Shown: one piece after another, positions 15,260 to 23,109 of the stretch
Numbering within the stretch: the first letter of the stretch is position 1
Layout: every line of letters begins with the position of its first letter
Origin: Stenotrophomonas maltophilia
GTDB lineage: Bacteria; Pseudomonadota; Gammaproteobacteria; Xanthomonadales; Xanthomonadaceae
Length of the DNA: 36,424 bases
Direction: 5' to 3'
NCBI GenBank assembly: GCA_002387845.1
Contig: DGLB01000028.1
Span: forward strand, 64,306 to 100,729
Program-made: the position numbers and the translations under genes
Notes under the pieces: generated by a model
What the model was told of the DNA's origin: nothing
The model's database searches: none
What the model saw: only the letters and a program-made list of their open reading frames with translations

Positions 15260-16007
15260 CTCCCGCGAGCCGCTGTTCCGGCGCGGCCAGCCCGGCGACG
15301 ACAACCGCCCGGGCTGGGAACAGGCCCCGGAACTGCCGCACCTGCCGGCAGTGAACAACCAGGTGTTCATGCGCTGTGCCAATGGCATCGGCAGCGACAT
15401 CCCCGGGCAGCTGTTCGTTGCCATCGGCCACCCGCCGCTGCCCTGCTGGCCGGACCTGCTGCAGCCACTGGCCCCGCACCCGCGCCTGCTGGTGCCGCCG
15501 GTGACCCTGCGCACCGTGCAGGACCTGAAGACCTTCTTCGAGCGCCACCCCGGGCACGCCCAGCGCAGCGTGGCCTACGGCATGGCCGACCGCTACACCT
15601 ACCAGGCCCGCTACGAGCAGCGCGACAGCAGCGCCGCCATGCAGCTGGAGCTGCGCGCGCATGCGTGCCCGCCGGCCTGGACGTTCTCGGTGCTGGGCAA
15701 CGACGCCAATGGCCCGTTGCAGATCGCACCGTTCGTGCTGGGCCGTGCCAATGGCTGGGTGAGCAGCCTGGCGACCGTGCCCGCCGGCTATGAAGACACC
15801 CTGACCCTGCACATCGACACCCACGGCCATATGCCCGGCGAGGACGCCCGGGTGGACCTGGTGCTCTCGGTGCAACTGCCTGTGCAGGGCCTTTCCGGGC
15901 GTGAACAACCCACGCTGTTCCGGCTGGGTTGCCACTCCTGGCGCGCGCAGCCGCCGGCCATGGACACGGCCTGGCCTGCGCGCGGGGTGGCCAGCGACCT
16001 GGTATGA
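15246..16007 (+). CDS. Protein of unknown function upstream of an nSTAND regulator
   Basis: The 253-residue soluble protein has no signal peptide and no motif I recognise. It opens with a polar stretch (MCGPDSREPLFRRGQPG), has a middle with repeated aromatic and charged residues (ADRYTYQARYEQRD) and ends with beta-rich segments (EDTLTLHIDTHGHMPG, ARVDLVLSVQLPVQG). I chose ATG 15246 because it follows a ribosome-binding-site-bearing short ORF; a TTG at 15153 is open in the same frame. It lies 81 bp upstream of the TTG start of the large winged-helix/nSTAND gene on the same strand, which suggests co-transcription. It could be the sensed partner, effector or target of that protein. It is not a known effector type. 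Confidence 0.6.
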   Translation: MCGPDSREPLFRRGQPGDDNRPGWEQAPELPHLPAVNNQVFMRCANGIGSDIPGQLFVAIGHPPLPCWPDLLQPLAPHPRLLVPPVTLRTVQDLKTFFERHPGHAQRSVAYGMADRYTYQARYEQRDSSAAMQLELRAHACPPAWTFSVLGNDANGPLQIAPFVLGRANGWVSSLATVPAGYEDTLTLHIDTHGHMPGEDARVDLVLSVQLPVQGLSGREQPTLFRLGCHSWRAQPPAMDTAWPARGVASDLV

Positions 16008-16088
16008 AGTACGATCGTCTTCACATTGCCTTACTATCGGCGCATCGGCCACCGGTCGTGTGCGCTGACAGCCAGGAAGGGCAGTGCG

Positions 16089-19000
16089 TTGAACGAACAA
16101 ACCCCGCAGGGTCCGGCCGTCGAGCATTTCCGCGTCGGCGACTGGATCGTCTACCCGAAGGAAAACGCACTGGCCAGCGACGCCGGGCGCGTGAGCGTTG
16201 AGCCGCGCGCGATGGAAACGCTGGAATTCCTGGCTTACCACGCCGGCACCGTGGTCAGCCCCGAGCGCCTGCTGGTGGAATGCGGGGCCGACGTCAGCCT
16301 GGGCGATAACCCGGTGCAGAAGGCGATCGCGCAACTGCGCAAGGCGCTGGGCGACAGCGCGGTGGCCCCCCGCTACATCGAAACCATCCGCAAGCGCGGC
16401 TACCGGCTGATTGCGCCGGTGACCCTGCCAGCCGGGTATCGCGGCCCGGTGGCACACACGGCGGCACCGGCCACGCAGGGCAGTCCGTTCCGTGGCCTGC
16501 AGGCGTTCGACAGCGACGACGCCAGCGTCTTCTTTGGCCGCAGTGCCGCCGTGGAAACGCTGGTGCAGGCACTGGAAGCGCAGTGGCAGCAGCAGTGCCC
16601 GTTCGTGCTGCTGGTCGGTGCCAGTGGCAGCGGCAAGAGCTCGCTGCTCAACGCTGGCCTGATTCCGCGGCTGGCACCGCCAGGAGTGGGCGCGCTGGAC
16701 GTGGTCGCCATTGCTCGAATTCCCGGCCGCGGCCCCGGCACCCGTACCTTGGCCGCCGCGGTCGCCGATGCGCTGGTGACCACCTTGCAGCCGGCGCTGC
16801 TGGAAGGGCATGACGTCGGCACGTGGCAACAATCGCTGCAGAACACCCCCGAACGTGCCCTGCAGCAGCTGGGCGACCGCATCCACAGTGCCCAGGGCGC
16901 ACGCCAGGGGGATCGCGCACCCGCCCTGGTGCTGGTGATTGACCAACTGGATGACTTCTTTCCCGAAGACGGCGACCCGGCGCAGCTGGCCAACGACGCC
17001 ACCCTGCTCGGCCAGCTGGTGCGCAGCGGTCGGGTGGCGGTGGTGGCCGCCTGCCGCAGCAGCGCCTACGCCACCCTGGCAAACGTGCCCGCGCTGCTGG
17101 CACTGAAACAACCCAGCGGCCATGTCGACCTGGCTCCGCCGGGACCGGCGGAAATCGCCGAGATCATCCGCCGTCCCGCGCAGTTGGCGGCGCTGTCGTT
17201 CGAGGAAGGCCCCGACGGCCGGCTGGATGACGTGCTGCGCGATTCCGCCGTGGCCCAGCGTCACGCGCTGCCGTTGCTCCAGTACACCCTGCAGTTGTTG
17301 TACGAGCACCGCGAGAAAGGCGGTCGGCTGGGCTTTGCCGCCTATTCCGCGATTGGCGGGCTGGACGGTGCACTGCGCCAGCATGCCGAACAGGTGATGG
17401 AAGGCCTTTCCGCCGCCGCGCGCGCCAGCCTGCCCAACGTGCTGGTGCATCTGGTGCGTTACTCGGCCAGCGGCGAACAGATCAGCTGCGTGGCCGCGCC
17501 GCTGCAGGTGTTCCAACCCGGACCCGAGCGCGAACTGGTGGATGCGCTGCTGCGCAACCGTCTGCTGGCAGGTACCGCCGAAGACGACGCCCCTGCCGTG
17601 CAGATTGCCCATGAAACCCTGCTCAGTGCCTGGCCGCGTGCCGCGCAGTGGGTCGCCGACAACCGCGACGACCTGCACCTGCGCGAGCGCCTGCACCTGG
17701 CCGCGCAGCGCTGGCAACAGGAAGACCGGCACCGCGACCTGCTGCTGCCCGGTGGCCGCCTGCTGGACGAAGCGCGCGACCTGCTGCAACGCCGCCCACA
17801 GGTGCTGGACGCAACCTCGCGCTCGCTGGTCGCCGCCTCGGCCCAGCGCGAACGACGCCAGCGCTGGGTGAAGCGCGGTGCGATCGGCACGGTGGGCGCA
17901 CTGGCGGTAGTGGCCATGGCCGGCTTCGGCGTGGCGCAGCACGCCCGCCTGCAGGCCGAGCAGGATCGTGAGCGCGCGGCTGGCCTGGTCCAGTACATGC
18001 TCGGCGACCTCACCGACCGGCTGGAACAGGTGGGCCGGCTGGACCTGCTTGATGAAGTGGGCACGCGCATCCAGCACGACCTGGCCGGTGCCGACGCACG
18101 CAGCCACGACACCCGGCTGGAACGTTCGCGCGTGCTGCGCCAGCTGGCGCGCATCCGCGTGGCGCGCGGAAACCTGGATGAGGCCGCGCCATTGTCCAGC
18201 GAGTCGCTCTCGCTCGCGCAGCAGGTCGCGCAGGAGCAGCCGGCGTCCTTCGACGCCCAGTTGAACCTGGGCGAATCACACTACTGGAACGGCTACATCG
18301 GCTTCCTGCGCAACGACACCGCTACCGCCCTCCAGCACTGGAACGGCTACCGCCAAGCCACCGAACGAGCCGCCGGGCTGCAGCCTGGGAATCCGAAGGC
18401 CTGGCTGGAAGCCTCGTACGCGCTCAACAACCTGGGCACGCTGGCCCGGAGTGCCGAGCAGAATGCGCAGTCACTGCAGTTGTTCCAGCGGTCGCTTGAG
18501 CACAAACGTCGCGCGCTCGCACTCACGCCCGACGATGTGCGCCTGCGCGCCGACCTGGCCGACAGTGTTTCCTGGGTCGCCAGCGCGCACGACCGCCTGG
18601 GACAGTGGCCGCAGGCGCGCGCCGCCTACGATGAAGCGGTGAACCTGATTGCGCAGGTACGCGGGCGCGCACCGAAGGACGCCGAGTGGAAACACCGCGA
18701 CGCCGTGCTGCACACACTGCGCGGCCAGATCCTTTCCAGCCTGGGCGAGCGCGAACAGGCCCACAGCGACCTGCAGGCCGCGACCACGCTGCTGGATGAC
18801 ATCGGCGACGCGCAGCCCGAGCGCAGCGACTGGGCACGTGATCGCAGCGTGACCCACCGCACCGCCGGTGAGATGGCGCTGGACGTGGGCGACCCGGTGG
18901 GCGCTGCCGCCAACTTCACGCTCGCCGACCGGCTGCTGCTGGATCTCACGACGAGCGGCGCGGAGGTGCGCGATCTGCCGCGGATGCAGATCCGCCAGGC

Positions 19001-19325
19001 GCTGGGGTGGGCACGTCTGTCGCAGATGGCCGGCCACGCCGCGAGTGCCGCCAAGCAGCTGGCAAAGGCGCAGGCGCTGCTCGACGACATGCCGGCCACC
19101 GAGAAACCTTCGCGGCGCGAGCGCCTGCTGCGTGCGGAAACCAGTGTGCTGCGCGCCGAGCTGGACGCCCCGCACCTGGGCATGCACGCCGAGCAGATGC
19201 GGCAGGCCGCGCTGTGGCTGGGCAGCGAGGAACAACGCGCCACCGATCGCGAAGCGCGCGATCTGTGGCGGCGGCTGTCGCCGTTGCTGGACAAGCTGCA
19301 GCCCGCGCCACCATTGATTCGTTGA
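16089..19325 (+). CDS. Winged-helix / nSTAND NTPase / transmembrane / TPR signalling protein
   Basis: With the TTG start at 16089 (AGGAAGG upstream) the product has 1078 residues. Residues about 10-105 are an OmpR/CadC-like winged helix (VSVEPRAMETLEFLAYHAG... RKRGYRLIAPV). Residues about 130-560 are an nSTAND NTPase: PFRGLQAFDSDDASVFFGR, Walker A GASGSGKS (177-184), Walker B VLVID (281-285), PLLQYTLQLLYEH and AHETLLSAWPRAAQWV. A single transmembrane helix lies near 598-617, and the C-terminal 460 residues are TPR-like helices, presumably periplasmic. STAND proteins are ligand-triggered switches that oligomerise after NTP binding. This plan suggests a membrane sensor whose outside TPR domain controls a DNA-binding inside domain, as in CadC, but with an added switch. 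An upstream unknown gene and a downstream DP-EP-like gene share its strand. Confidence 0.85.
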   Translation: MNEQTPQGPAVEHFRVGDWIVYPKENALASDAGRVSVEPRAMETLEFLAYHAGTVVSPERLLVECGADVSLGDNPVQKAIAQLRKALGDSAVAPRYIETIRKRGYRLIAPVTLPAGYRGPVAHTAAPATQGSPFRGLQAFDSDDASVFFGRSAAVETLVQALEAQWQQQCPFVLLVGASGSGKSSLLNAGLIPRLAPPGVGALDVVAIARIPGRGPGTRTLAAAVADALVTTLQPALLEGHDVGTWQQSLQNTPERALQQLGDRIHSAQGARQGDRAPALVLVIDQLDDFFPEDGDPAQLANDATLLGQLVRSGRVAVVAACRSSAYATLANVPALLALKQPSGHVDLAPPGPAEIAEIIRRPAQLAALSFEEGPDGRLDDVLRDSAVAQRHALPLLQYTLQLLYEHREKGGRLGFAAYSAIGGLDGALRQHAEQVMEGLSAAARASLPNVLVHLVRYSASGEQISCVAAPLQVFQPGPERELVDALLRNRLLAGTAEDDAPAVQIAHETLLSAWPRAAQWVADNRDDLHLRERLHLAAQRWQQEDRHRDLLLPGGRLLDEARDLLQRRPQVLDATSRSLVAASAQRERRQRWVKRGAIGTVGALAVVAMAGFGVAQHARLQAEQDRERAAGLVQYMLGDLTDRLEQVGRLDLLDEVGTRIQHDLAGADARSHDTRLERSRVLRQLARIRVARGNLDEAAPLSSESLSLAQQVAQEQPASFDAQLNLGESHYWNGYIGFLRNDTATALQHWNGYRQATERAAGLQPGNPKAWLEASYALNNLGTLARSAEQNAQSLQLFQRSLEHKRRALALTPDDVRLRADLADSVSWVASAHDRLGQWPQARAAYDEAVNLIAQVRGRAPKDAEWKHRDAVLHTLRGQILSSLGEREQAHSDLQAATTLLDDIGDAQPERSDWARDRSVTHRTAGEMALDVGDPVGAAANFTLADRLLLDLTTSGAEVRDLPRMQIRQALGWARLSQMAGHAASAAKQLAKAQALLDDMPATEKPSRRERLLRAETSVLRAELDAPHLGMHAEQMRQAALWLGSEEQRATDREARDLWRRLSPLLDKLQPAPPLIR

Positions 19326-19365
19326 TTTCGTGCCGGTTGGCACATTCACAGCAGGGGGAATGACA

Positions 19366-19734
19366 ATGGAAGCCGTACTGGACGATACGTTCGATCTCAC
19401 CGTGGTTCGCGTTGAAGAAGGTGGCAATACGGGCGGGGGCAGGTACTTCTATAGTTTCTCGCCCTCCATCATCATGGCCACCCAGCCTGGCTACCTGAAT
19501 TTCAGACTCACCAAGGACTGCTCCAAGGGCATTCGCATCTTCGCCGTGGTCGACAACGGCACCAGCGGTCAGCTGGAGCCTGCGAAGATTGCGAGAAGCG
19601 GCAAGACTGCCAGGATGTTCGACAACATGACGGCCAGCGCGCTGATCGACGTCGCCGTGGTAGTCACCGACGACACGCTCAAGGAAACGAAGTACATCGT
19701 CTGCGATCCGCAGGTGATCAACGTTCCGGACTGA
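19366..19734 (+). CDS. Small beta-rich protein resembling the DP-EP family
   Basis: The 122-residue product follows the nSTAND gene after 40 bp, preceded by AGGGGGA at seven bases from ATG 19366; an ATG at 19360 is also in frame but too close to that site. It has no signal peptide. The sequence is mostly short beta strands (FDLTVVRVEEG, FRLTKDCSKGIRIFAVVDN, LIDVAVVVTDD) and ends with YIVCDPQVINVPD. The EP in QLEPAKI and the DP in CDPQVIN recall the DP-EP family (uncharacterised bacterial proteins), but I could not check this. Position suggests it works with the nSTAND protein, perhaps as a ligand, adaptor or effector. Codon use is like that of its neighbours. Confidence 0.65.
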   Translation: MEAVLDDTFDLTVVRVEEGGNTGGGRYFYSFSPSIIMATQPGYLNFRLTKDCSKGIRIFAVVDNGTSGQLEPAKIARSGKTARMFDNMTASALIDVAVVVTDDTLKETKYIVCDPQVINVPD

Positions 19735-19819
19735 TGCGGTGCCACCGTTCGCCAGCGCATGGTGCGCGGAGCTGAATCACCGGTTCACGCCCTGCACCTG
19801 GGCTTAACCCCGCGCGCGT

Positions 19820-19867
19820 GCTTCCTGACCTACGCTATGGCCCACAGCCAAACGTAGGTCAGGAAGC
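19820..19867 (+). promoter_or_regulatory. RBS-sequestering hairpin of the GAF gene
   Basis: A perfect 15-bp inverted repeat, left arm 19820-19834 (GCTTCCTGACCTACG) and right arm 19853-19867 (CGTAGGTCAGGAAGC), encloses a loop that itself holds a TGGC/GCCA stem. The right arm contains the AGGAAG ribosome binding site and ends three bases before the ATG at 19871, so in RNA the site would be hidden. An RNA switch, an RNA thermometer or a DNA operator are possible. Confidence 0.75.
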
Positions 19868-19870
19868 TGC

Positions 19871-20809
19871 ATGTCCTTGAGTACCACCCCCACCTTTGAC
19901 GAAGCCGAGCGCCAGCGCGCCCTGGACGCCCTGCACATCGTGGGCAGCCTGCCCGAACCGGCCTACGACGACATCGTGAAGGTCGCCGCTGCGGTCTGCG
20001 GCACGCCGATGGCGCTGGTGACGCTGATTGACCGCGACACCCAGTGGTTCAAGGCCCGCACCGGCCTGGACGGTCACCAGACCGACCGCAACGTCGCCGT
20101 GTGCGACCACGCCATCCGCCAGCCCGACCAGTTGATGGAAATCGGCGACCTGATGCAGGACAGCCGCTTCGCCGACAACCCGGTGCTCAACGAGATCGGC
20201 GCGCGCTTCTACGCCGGCATGCCGCTGGTCACCGAAACCGGTGCCGCCGTCGGCAGCGTGTGCGTGGTGGACCTGAACCCGCGCGAGCTCAGCAGCACCC
20301 AGCGCGAAGCACTGCAGGCGCTGGCACGGCTGACCATGAATCTGATGGAAGGGCACGGGCGCGAGCGCGAGCAGCAGGTGTCCACCATCCTCGAACAGGC
20401 GGTGGCGGTGGACGGCCCCACCGCGCCCACCACGGGCGGCAACTACAGCGTGGTCATCCTGGAACTGCAGCAGCTGGACGACGTGGCCCGTCGTGTGGGC
20501 GAGCGCACCCTGGACCGCCAGCTCACCCAGCTCGACCAGGCGCTGGAGCAGTGCCTGCAGGTGGAGCGCGGTGACAGCATCAACCGGGTTACCGGCAGTG
20601 GCGAATTCATTGCGGTGCTGGGTACCGACAAGCCCGAAGACACCCTGCAGCGGTTCCGGCAGGCGGCCGAGCCCGTCACCACCGTGCTGGGCACCCGTCT
20701 GTTGATCGGTGCCGGCAGCACCAGCAGCGGCGAATCCAACAACGCGCTGTTCCTGCGCGCCGACCGCGAGCTCAGTGCAGCCAAGGACGCGGCGCTGACG
20801 CGCCGCTAG
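19871..20809 (+). CDS. GAF-domain protein with a degenerate GGDEF domain
   Basis: The 312-residue cytoplasmic protein has a GAF domain at about residues 25-165 (ALDALHIVGSLPEPAYDDIV, MALVTLIDRDTQWFKARTGL, CDHAIR, FYAGMPLVT, VGSVCVVD), typical of ligand or redox sensors coupled to cyclic-di-GMP. The remaining part resembles a worn diguanylate cyclase: the GGDEF motif reads GSGEF (242-246) in RVTGSGEFIAVL, and FLRADRELSAAKDAAL matches the ADxALYxAK end of that fold. Metal and substrate residues are missing, so synthase activity is unlikely; it may bind GTP or act as a sensor partner. A strong hairpin covers its ribosome binding site. It is isolated from the nSTAND cassette by that element. Confidence 0.8.
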   Translation: MSLSTTPTFDEAERQRALDALHIVGSLPEPAYDDIVKVAAAVCGTPMALVTLIDRDTQWFKARTGLDGHQTDRNVAVCDHAIRQPDQLMEIGDLMQDSRFADNPVLNEIGARFYAGMPLVTETGAAVGSVCVVDLNPRELSSTQREALQALARLTMNLMEGHGREREQQVSTILEQAVAVDGPTAPTTGGNYSVVILELQQLDDVARRVGERTLDRQLTQLDQALEQCLQVERGDSINRVTGSGEFIAVLGTDKPEDTLQRFRQAAEPVTTVLGTRLLIGAGSTSSGESNNALFLRADRELSAAKDAALTRR

Positions 20810-20979
20810 TCCCCGCGCGGCAGCTTGGCCGCCCACATGTTGTCAACCAGGTTCGGATAGGCGCGCCCGTTTTCTTCGGCGCGCTGTTTCGCGGCGTCCT
20901 TCTGCGCCGCTGAGAGCGGTTGGCCCTTGCGCTTCTTGGGGCTGGGCTTTTTCCAGGGAGGCGTGGTGGTTTTCTGCAT
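20806..20979 (-). CDS. Small lysine-rich hypothetical protein
   Basis: The 57-residue product (MQKTTTPPWKKPSPKKRKGQ...) is basic at the N-terminus and has a helical AAQKDAAKQRAEENGRAYPN segment. I start at ATG 20979 because the upstream in-frame part translates a SMAG repeat. It overlaps the end of the convergent GAF gene by 4 bp. The lysine/proline-rich tail suggests nucleic acid binding, but no family is recognised. Confidence 0.55.
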   Translation of the reverse strand: MQKTTTPPWKKPSPKKRKGQPLSAAQKDAAKQRAEENGRAYPNLVDNMWAAKLPRGD

Positions 20980-20990
20980 GGACCAATCCC

Positions 20991-21013
20991 GTAGAGCCGG
21001 GCTTGCCCGGCTG
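20991..21013 (+). repeat. SMAG repeat
   Basis: A single forward unit GTAGAGCCGGGCTTGCCCGG lies between the small lysine-rich gene and the XVIPCD gene, both on the minus strand. Confidence 0.9.
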
Positions 21014-21020
21014 AAACCCA

Positions 21021-21434
21021 TCACCCCACGCGCGGCTGCTGCTGCGTCTGCTGCACCAACTGCTCATTCTGCTCCTGCTGCCGACTCTGGCTGTGCCCCG
21101 GCGCGTCCACGCCCTGCAAGCGCTGCAACGAGGCTTCCAACGGCGCATTCAACGCCTGCTCGGTCGGCATGTGCGCACGCCGGTGCGCCGGATTGGCTGG
21201 ATCACCCTGCACCACAAAGAAGGTTTCGCCCTGGCGCCGGGTCTCGGTCGCGTTGCTCAGGAACACGTGGTCCACGCGCGAGAGGCCACTGTCCTGCGCC
21301 AGGCAGGCGGCGCTGGCCGCCATGCGCTCGCTGTTCTGGTCGAACTGGCGGCCCAGGGTGGTTTCCAGGCGTTGCATGGCGTCGCGCGACTGGGCCAGGA
21401 GGGGGTTCTGCTGGGCGTTGGGGTCGCTGGACAT
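21021..21434 (-). CDS. Stand-alone XVIPCD protein (T4SS recruitment domain)
   Basis: The 137-residue product is nearly all an XVIPCD, the C-terminal domain by which antibacterial effectors of Xanthomonas and Stenotrophomonas bind the T4SS coupling protein VirD4. Signs are the SERMAASAACLAQDSGL helix, SRVDHVFLSN, FFVVQGDPANPAHRRAHMP and the glutamine-rich tail (QQEQNEQLVQQTQQQP) common at the end of these effectors. About 30 residues precede the domain, too few for a known toxin. It could be a remnant of a larger effector, a small effector, or an adaptor that tags another protein. No immunity gene is adjacent. Confidence 0.8.
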   Translation of the reverse strand: MSSDPNAQQNPLLAQSRDAMQRLETTLGRQFDQNSERMAASAACLAQDSGLSRVDHVFLSNATETRRQGETFFVVQGDPANPAHRRAHMPTEQALNAPLEASLQRLQGVDAPGHSQSRQQEQNEQLVQQTQQQPRVG

Positions 21435-21514
21435 AGGGCACCTCGGGCTTACGCGTGAACGGGGGATGCCGAGGATGCTAGCAGGGTTGGGGTAACGGAA
21501 GCGTCACCCCAACT

Positions 21515-21581
21515 GTAGAGCCACGCCATGCGTGGCTTCGCGGTGTGCGACGAAAAGTGGACACGCATGGCGTGTCCCTAC
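21515..21581. repeat. Inverted pair of GTAG repeats, ACGCCATGCGT type
   Basis: The forward unit GTAGAGCCACGCCATGCGTG (21515-21537) and the reverse unit ending in GTGTCCCTAC (21559-21581) form a subfamily of the SMAG design with different stem bases. The same type recurs at 29122-29144 and 30083-30105. Confidence 0.85.
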
Positions 21582-21606
21582 GTTTCCTCTTGGCCTTGGC
21601 GCGCGG

Positions 21607-22749
21607 TTACAGCGCGATACGGGCCACCGATTCCTCGCTCCCCTTCTCGTCCTTGTCGCCATTCTTGATGGTGACGTACAGGACGTTGTTCTTGGCATCC
21701 AGGGCGAGGCTGTTCGGGTGCGTCGGCACCGCATACGTGGCCACCTGCTTGTAGCTGGTGCTGTCATACGCGGTGACCGTGCCGGCTTCGCGGTTGGTCA
21801 CGTACAGGCGCTTGCGCGGTGCATCCAGGAGCAGGCCCAGCGGGCCGGCGTCGGTGGGGATGCTGGCCAGTTCCTTGCCGGTTTTCGGGTCCAGCACCAG
21901 CACGCGCTGGCCCGGGTGCTTGGACACGAAGCCCGGAATGCTGTTGCCCTGGTACTTGCGGATCATCTCCAGGCCCTGGTCGGTGACGAACAGGCGCTTG
22001 CCGGTGGGATCCAGTGCCAGGTTCATCGGCTGCTCGGCGGTGACCTTGAAGCGCTGTTCCACCTTGGCCGTTTCAGTGCCCACGGTGACCACTTCACCCA
22101 GCAGGTTCGAGGTCAGCACGCGCTTGTTGGCGGCGTCGAACACCAGGCCCGGGGCCTTCGCGTTGCCTAGGCCCGGAATGGTGTTGATCAGCTTCAGGCT
22201 CTGCGTGTCCACCACGAACAGCACGCTGCCTTCGCCGGAATGACCGGTGACGTACAGGCGGTTGCTGGCCGGGTCCACCACCAGCTCGCGCAGGTCGTGG
22301 GTGTAGGCGGCCTTGCCGTCCTTGCCGACTTTCTTTTCCATCAGCTGCACGATGCCGATGGCTTTGTTGTTCGCGGTATCCACCACGGTGACCGAGGTGT
22401 CCACGGTGTTGCCCACGTACAGGCGGTTGTGCGCGTCATCCAGCACCACGCCGAACGCCTTGCGTTCCAGCGGAATGGCCTTCTCAACCGCCAGCGTTTC
22501 CGGATCCAGGCGCAGCACCTGCGAGGGGCCGGCGGCGTCGCCGAAGCCGCCCGAGGAAGCGACGAACACCGCGTTCTGGGTAGGGCTGAAGGCCAGCTCG
22601 TACAGGCCCTGGGCGATCGGCTTGCGCTCGACATTCGTGGTGGCGGCAGTGGTTGCGGCCTTGTCAGCGGCGAATGCCGACGGTGCACCCACGGTGAGCG
22701 AGATGGCCAGCGCCAGTGCGGCAGAACGGAACAGGGTACGGGGGTGCAT
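21607..22749 (-). CDS. YncE-like seven-bladed beta-propeller, periplasmic
   Basis: The 380-residue product starts at ATG 22749; upstream codons would add a signal-less tail. It has a Sec signal peptide (LALAISLTVGAPSAFA, cleavage after AFA) and then repeated YVTN-type units such as RLYVGNTVDTSVTVVDTANN, RLYVTGHSG, RLFVTDQG, RLYVTNREAGTVTAYD and NVLYVTIKNG. This is the YncE/cytochrome d1-like propeller family, found in the periplasm, with several members linked to metal or DNA binding. No heme-binding cysteine pairs are visible, so it is not a nitrite reductase. Promoter elements are not clear, and the upstream 360 bp hold mainly repeats. Confidence 0.88.
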   Translation of the reverse strand: MHPRTLFRSAALALAISLTVGAPSAFAADKAATTAATTNVERKPIAQGLYELAFSPTQNAVFVASSGGFGDAAGPSQVLRLDPETLAVEKAIPLERKAFGVVLDDAHNRLYVGNTVDTSVTVVDTANNKAIGIVQLMEKKVGKDGKAAYTHDLRELVVDPASNRLYVTGHSGEGSVLFVVDTQSLKLINTIPGLGNAKAPGLVFDAANKRVLTSNLLGEVVTVGTETAKVEQRFKVTAEQPMNLALDPTGKRLFVTDQGLEMIRKYQGNSIPGFVSKHPGQRVLVLDPKTGKELASIPTDAGPLGLLLDAPRKRLYVTNREAGTVTAYDSTSYKQVATYAVPTHPNSLALDAKNNVLYVTIKNGDKDEKGSEESVARIAL

Positions 22750-23109
22750 GCGAGCGTCCTTCGAAAGAGGCGGAGGAGAGTGGCTCGCGCGGCCGCGGGA
22801 GGGCGGCCGACCCACACACCGAACGGCGTGGGCAGGCTGGCTGAGGGCGATATGGTAGCAGAGGTGGGGGCGGCGGGTGATCGGCCGTTGGAGCAGAAGG
22901 CGCTCGTTGGTGGGGTCCATGCGTTAATGCGCCGATTGGCGTTATCGGCAGTCGTCTGTCGACCGACCCTACCGCGTTCCGGCATCGCGGGATGGCAGAA
23001 AAATCGGTTAACCCTGCTTTGGTAGGGTCGGTCGATAGACGACCGCCGATGGCAGCGCAACGCCCGGTAACGCATGACCCCGGATCAACGCCGCTGCCGC
23101 CACCCGCGA
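22750..23109. repeat. Intergenic region with an inverted pair of the second GTAG repeat family
   Basis: Within this 360-bp gap GTTATCGGCAGTCGTCTGTC... (22941-22972, reverse) and GGTAGGGTCGGTCGATAGAC... (23022-23050, forward) form an inverted pair of the second GTAG family. I see no gene or promoter in the rest of the gap. Confidence 0.8.

Noticed and set aside
15207..18107. A 966-codon open frame on the minus strand
   Set aside because: It runs antisense across the unknown gene and the nSTAND gene, has no recognisable domain, and is rich in Gln, His and Arg as expected for a GC-rich shadow frame.
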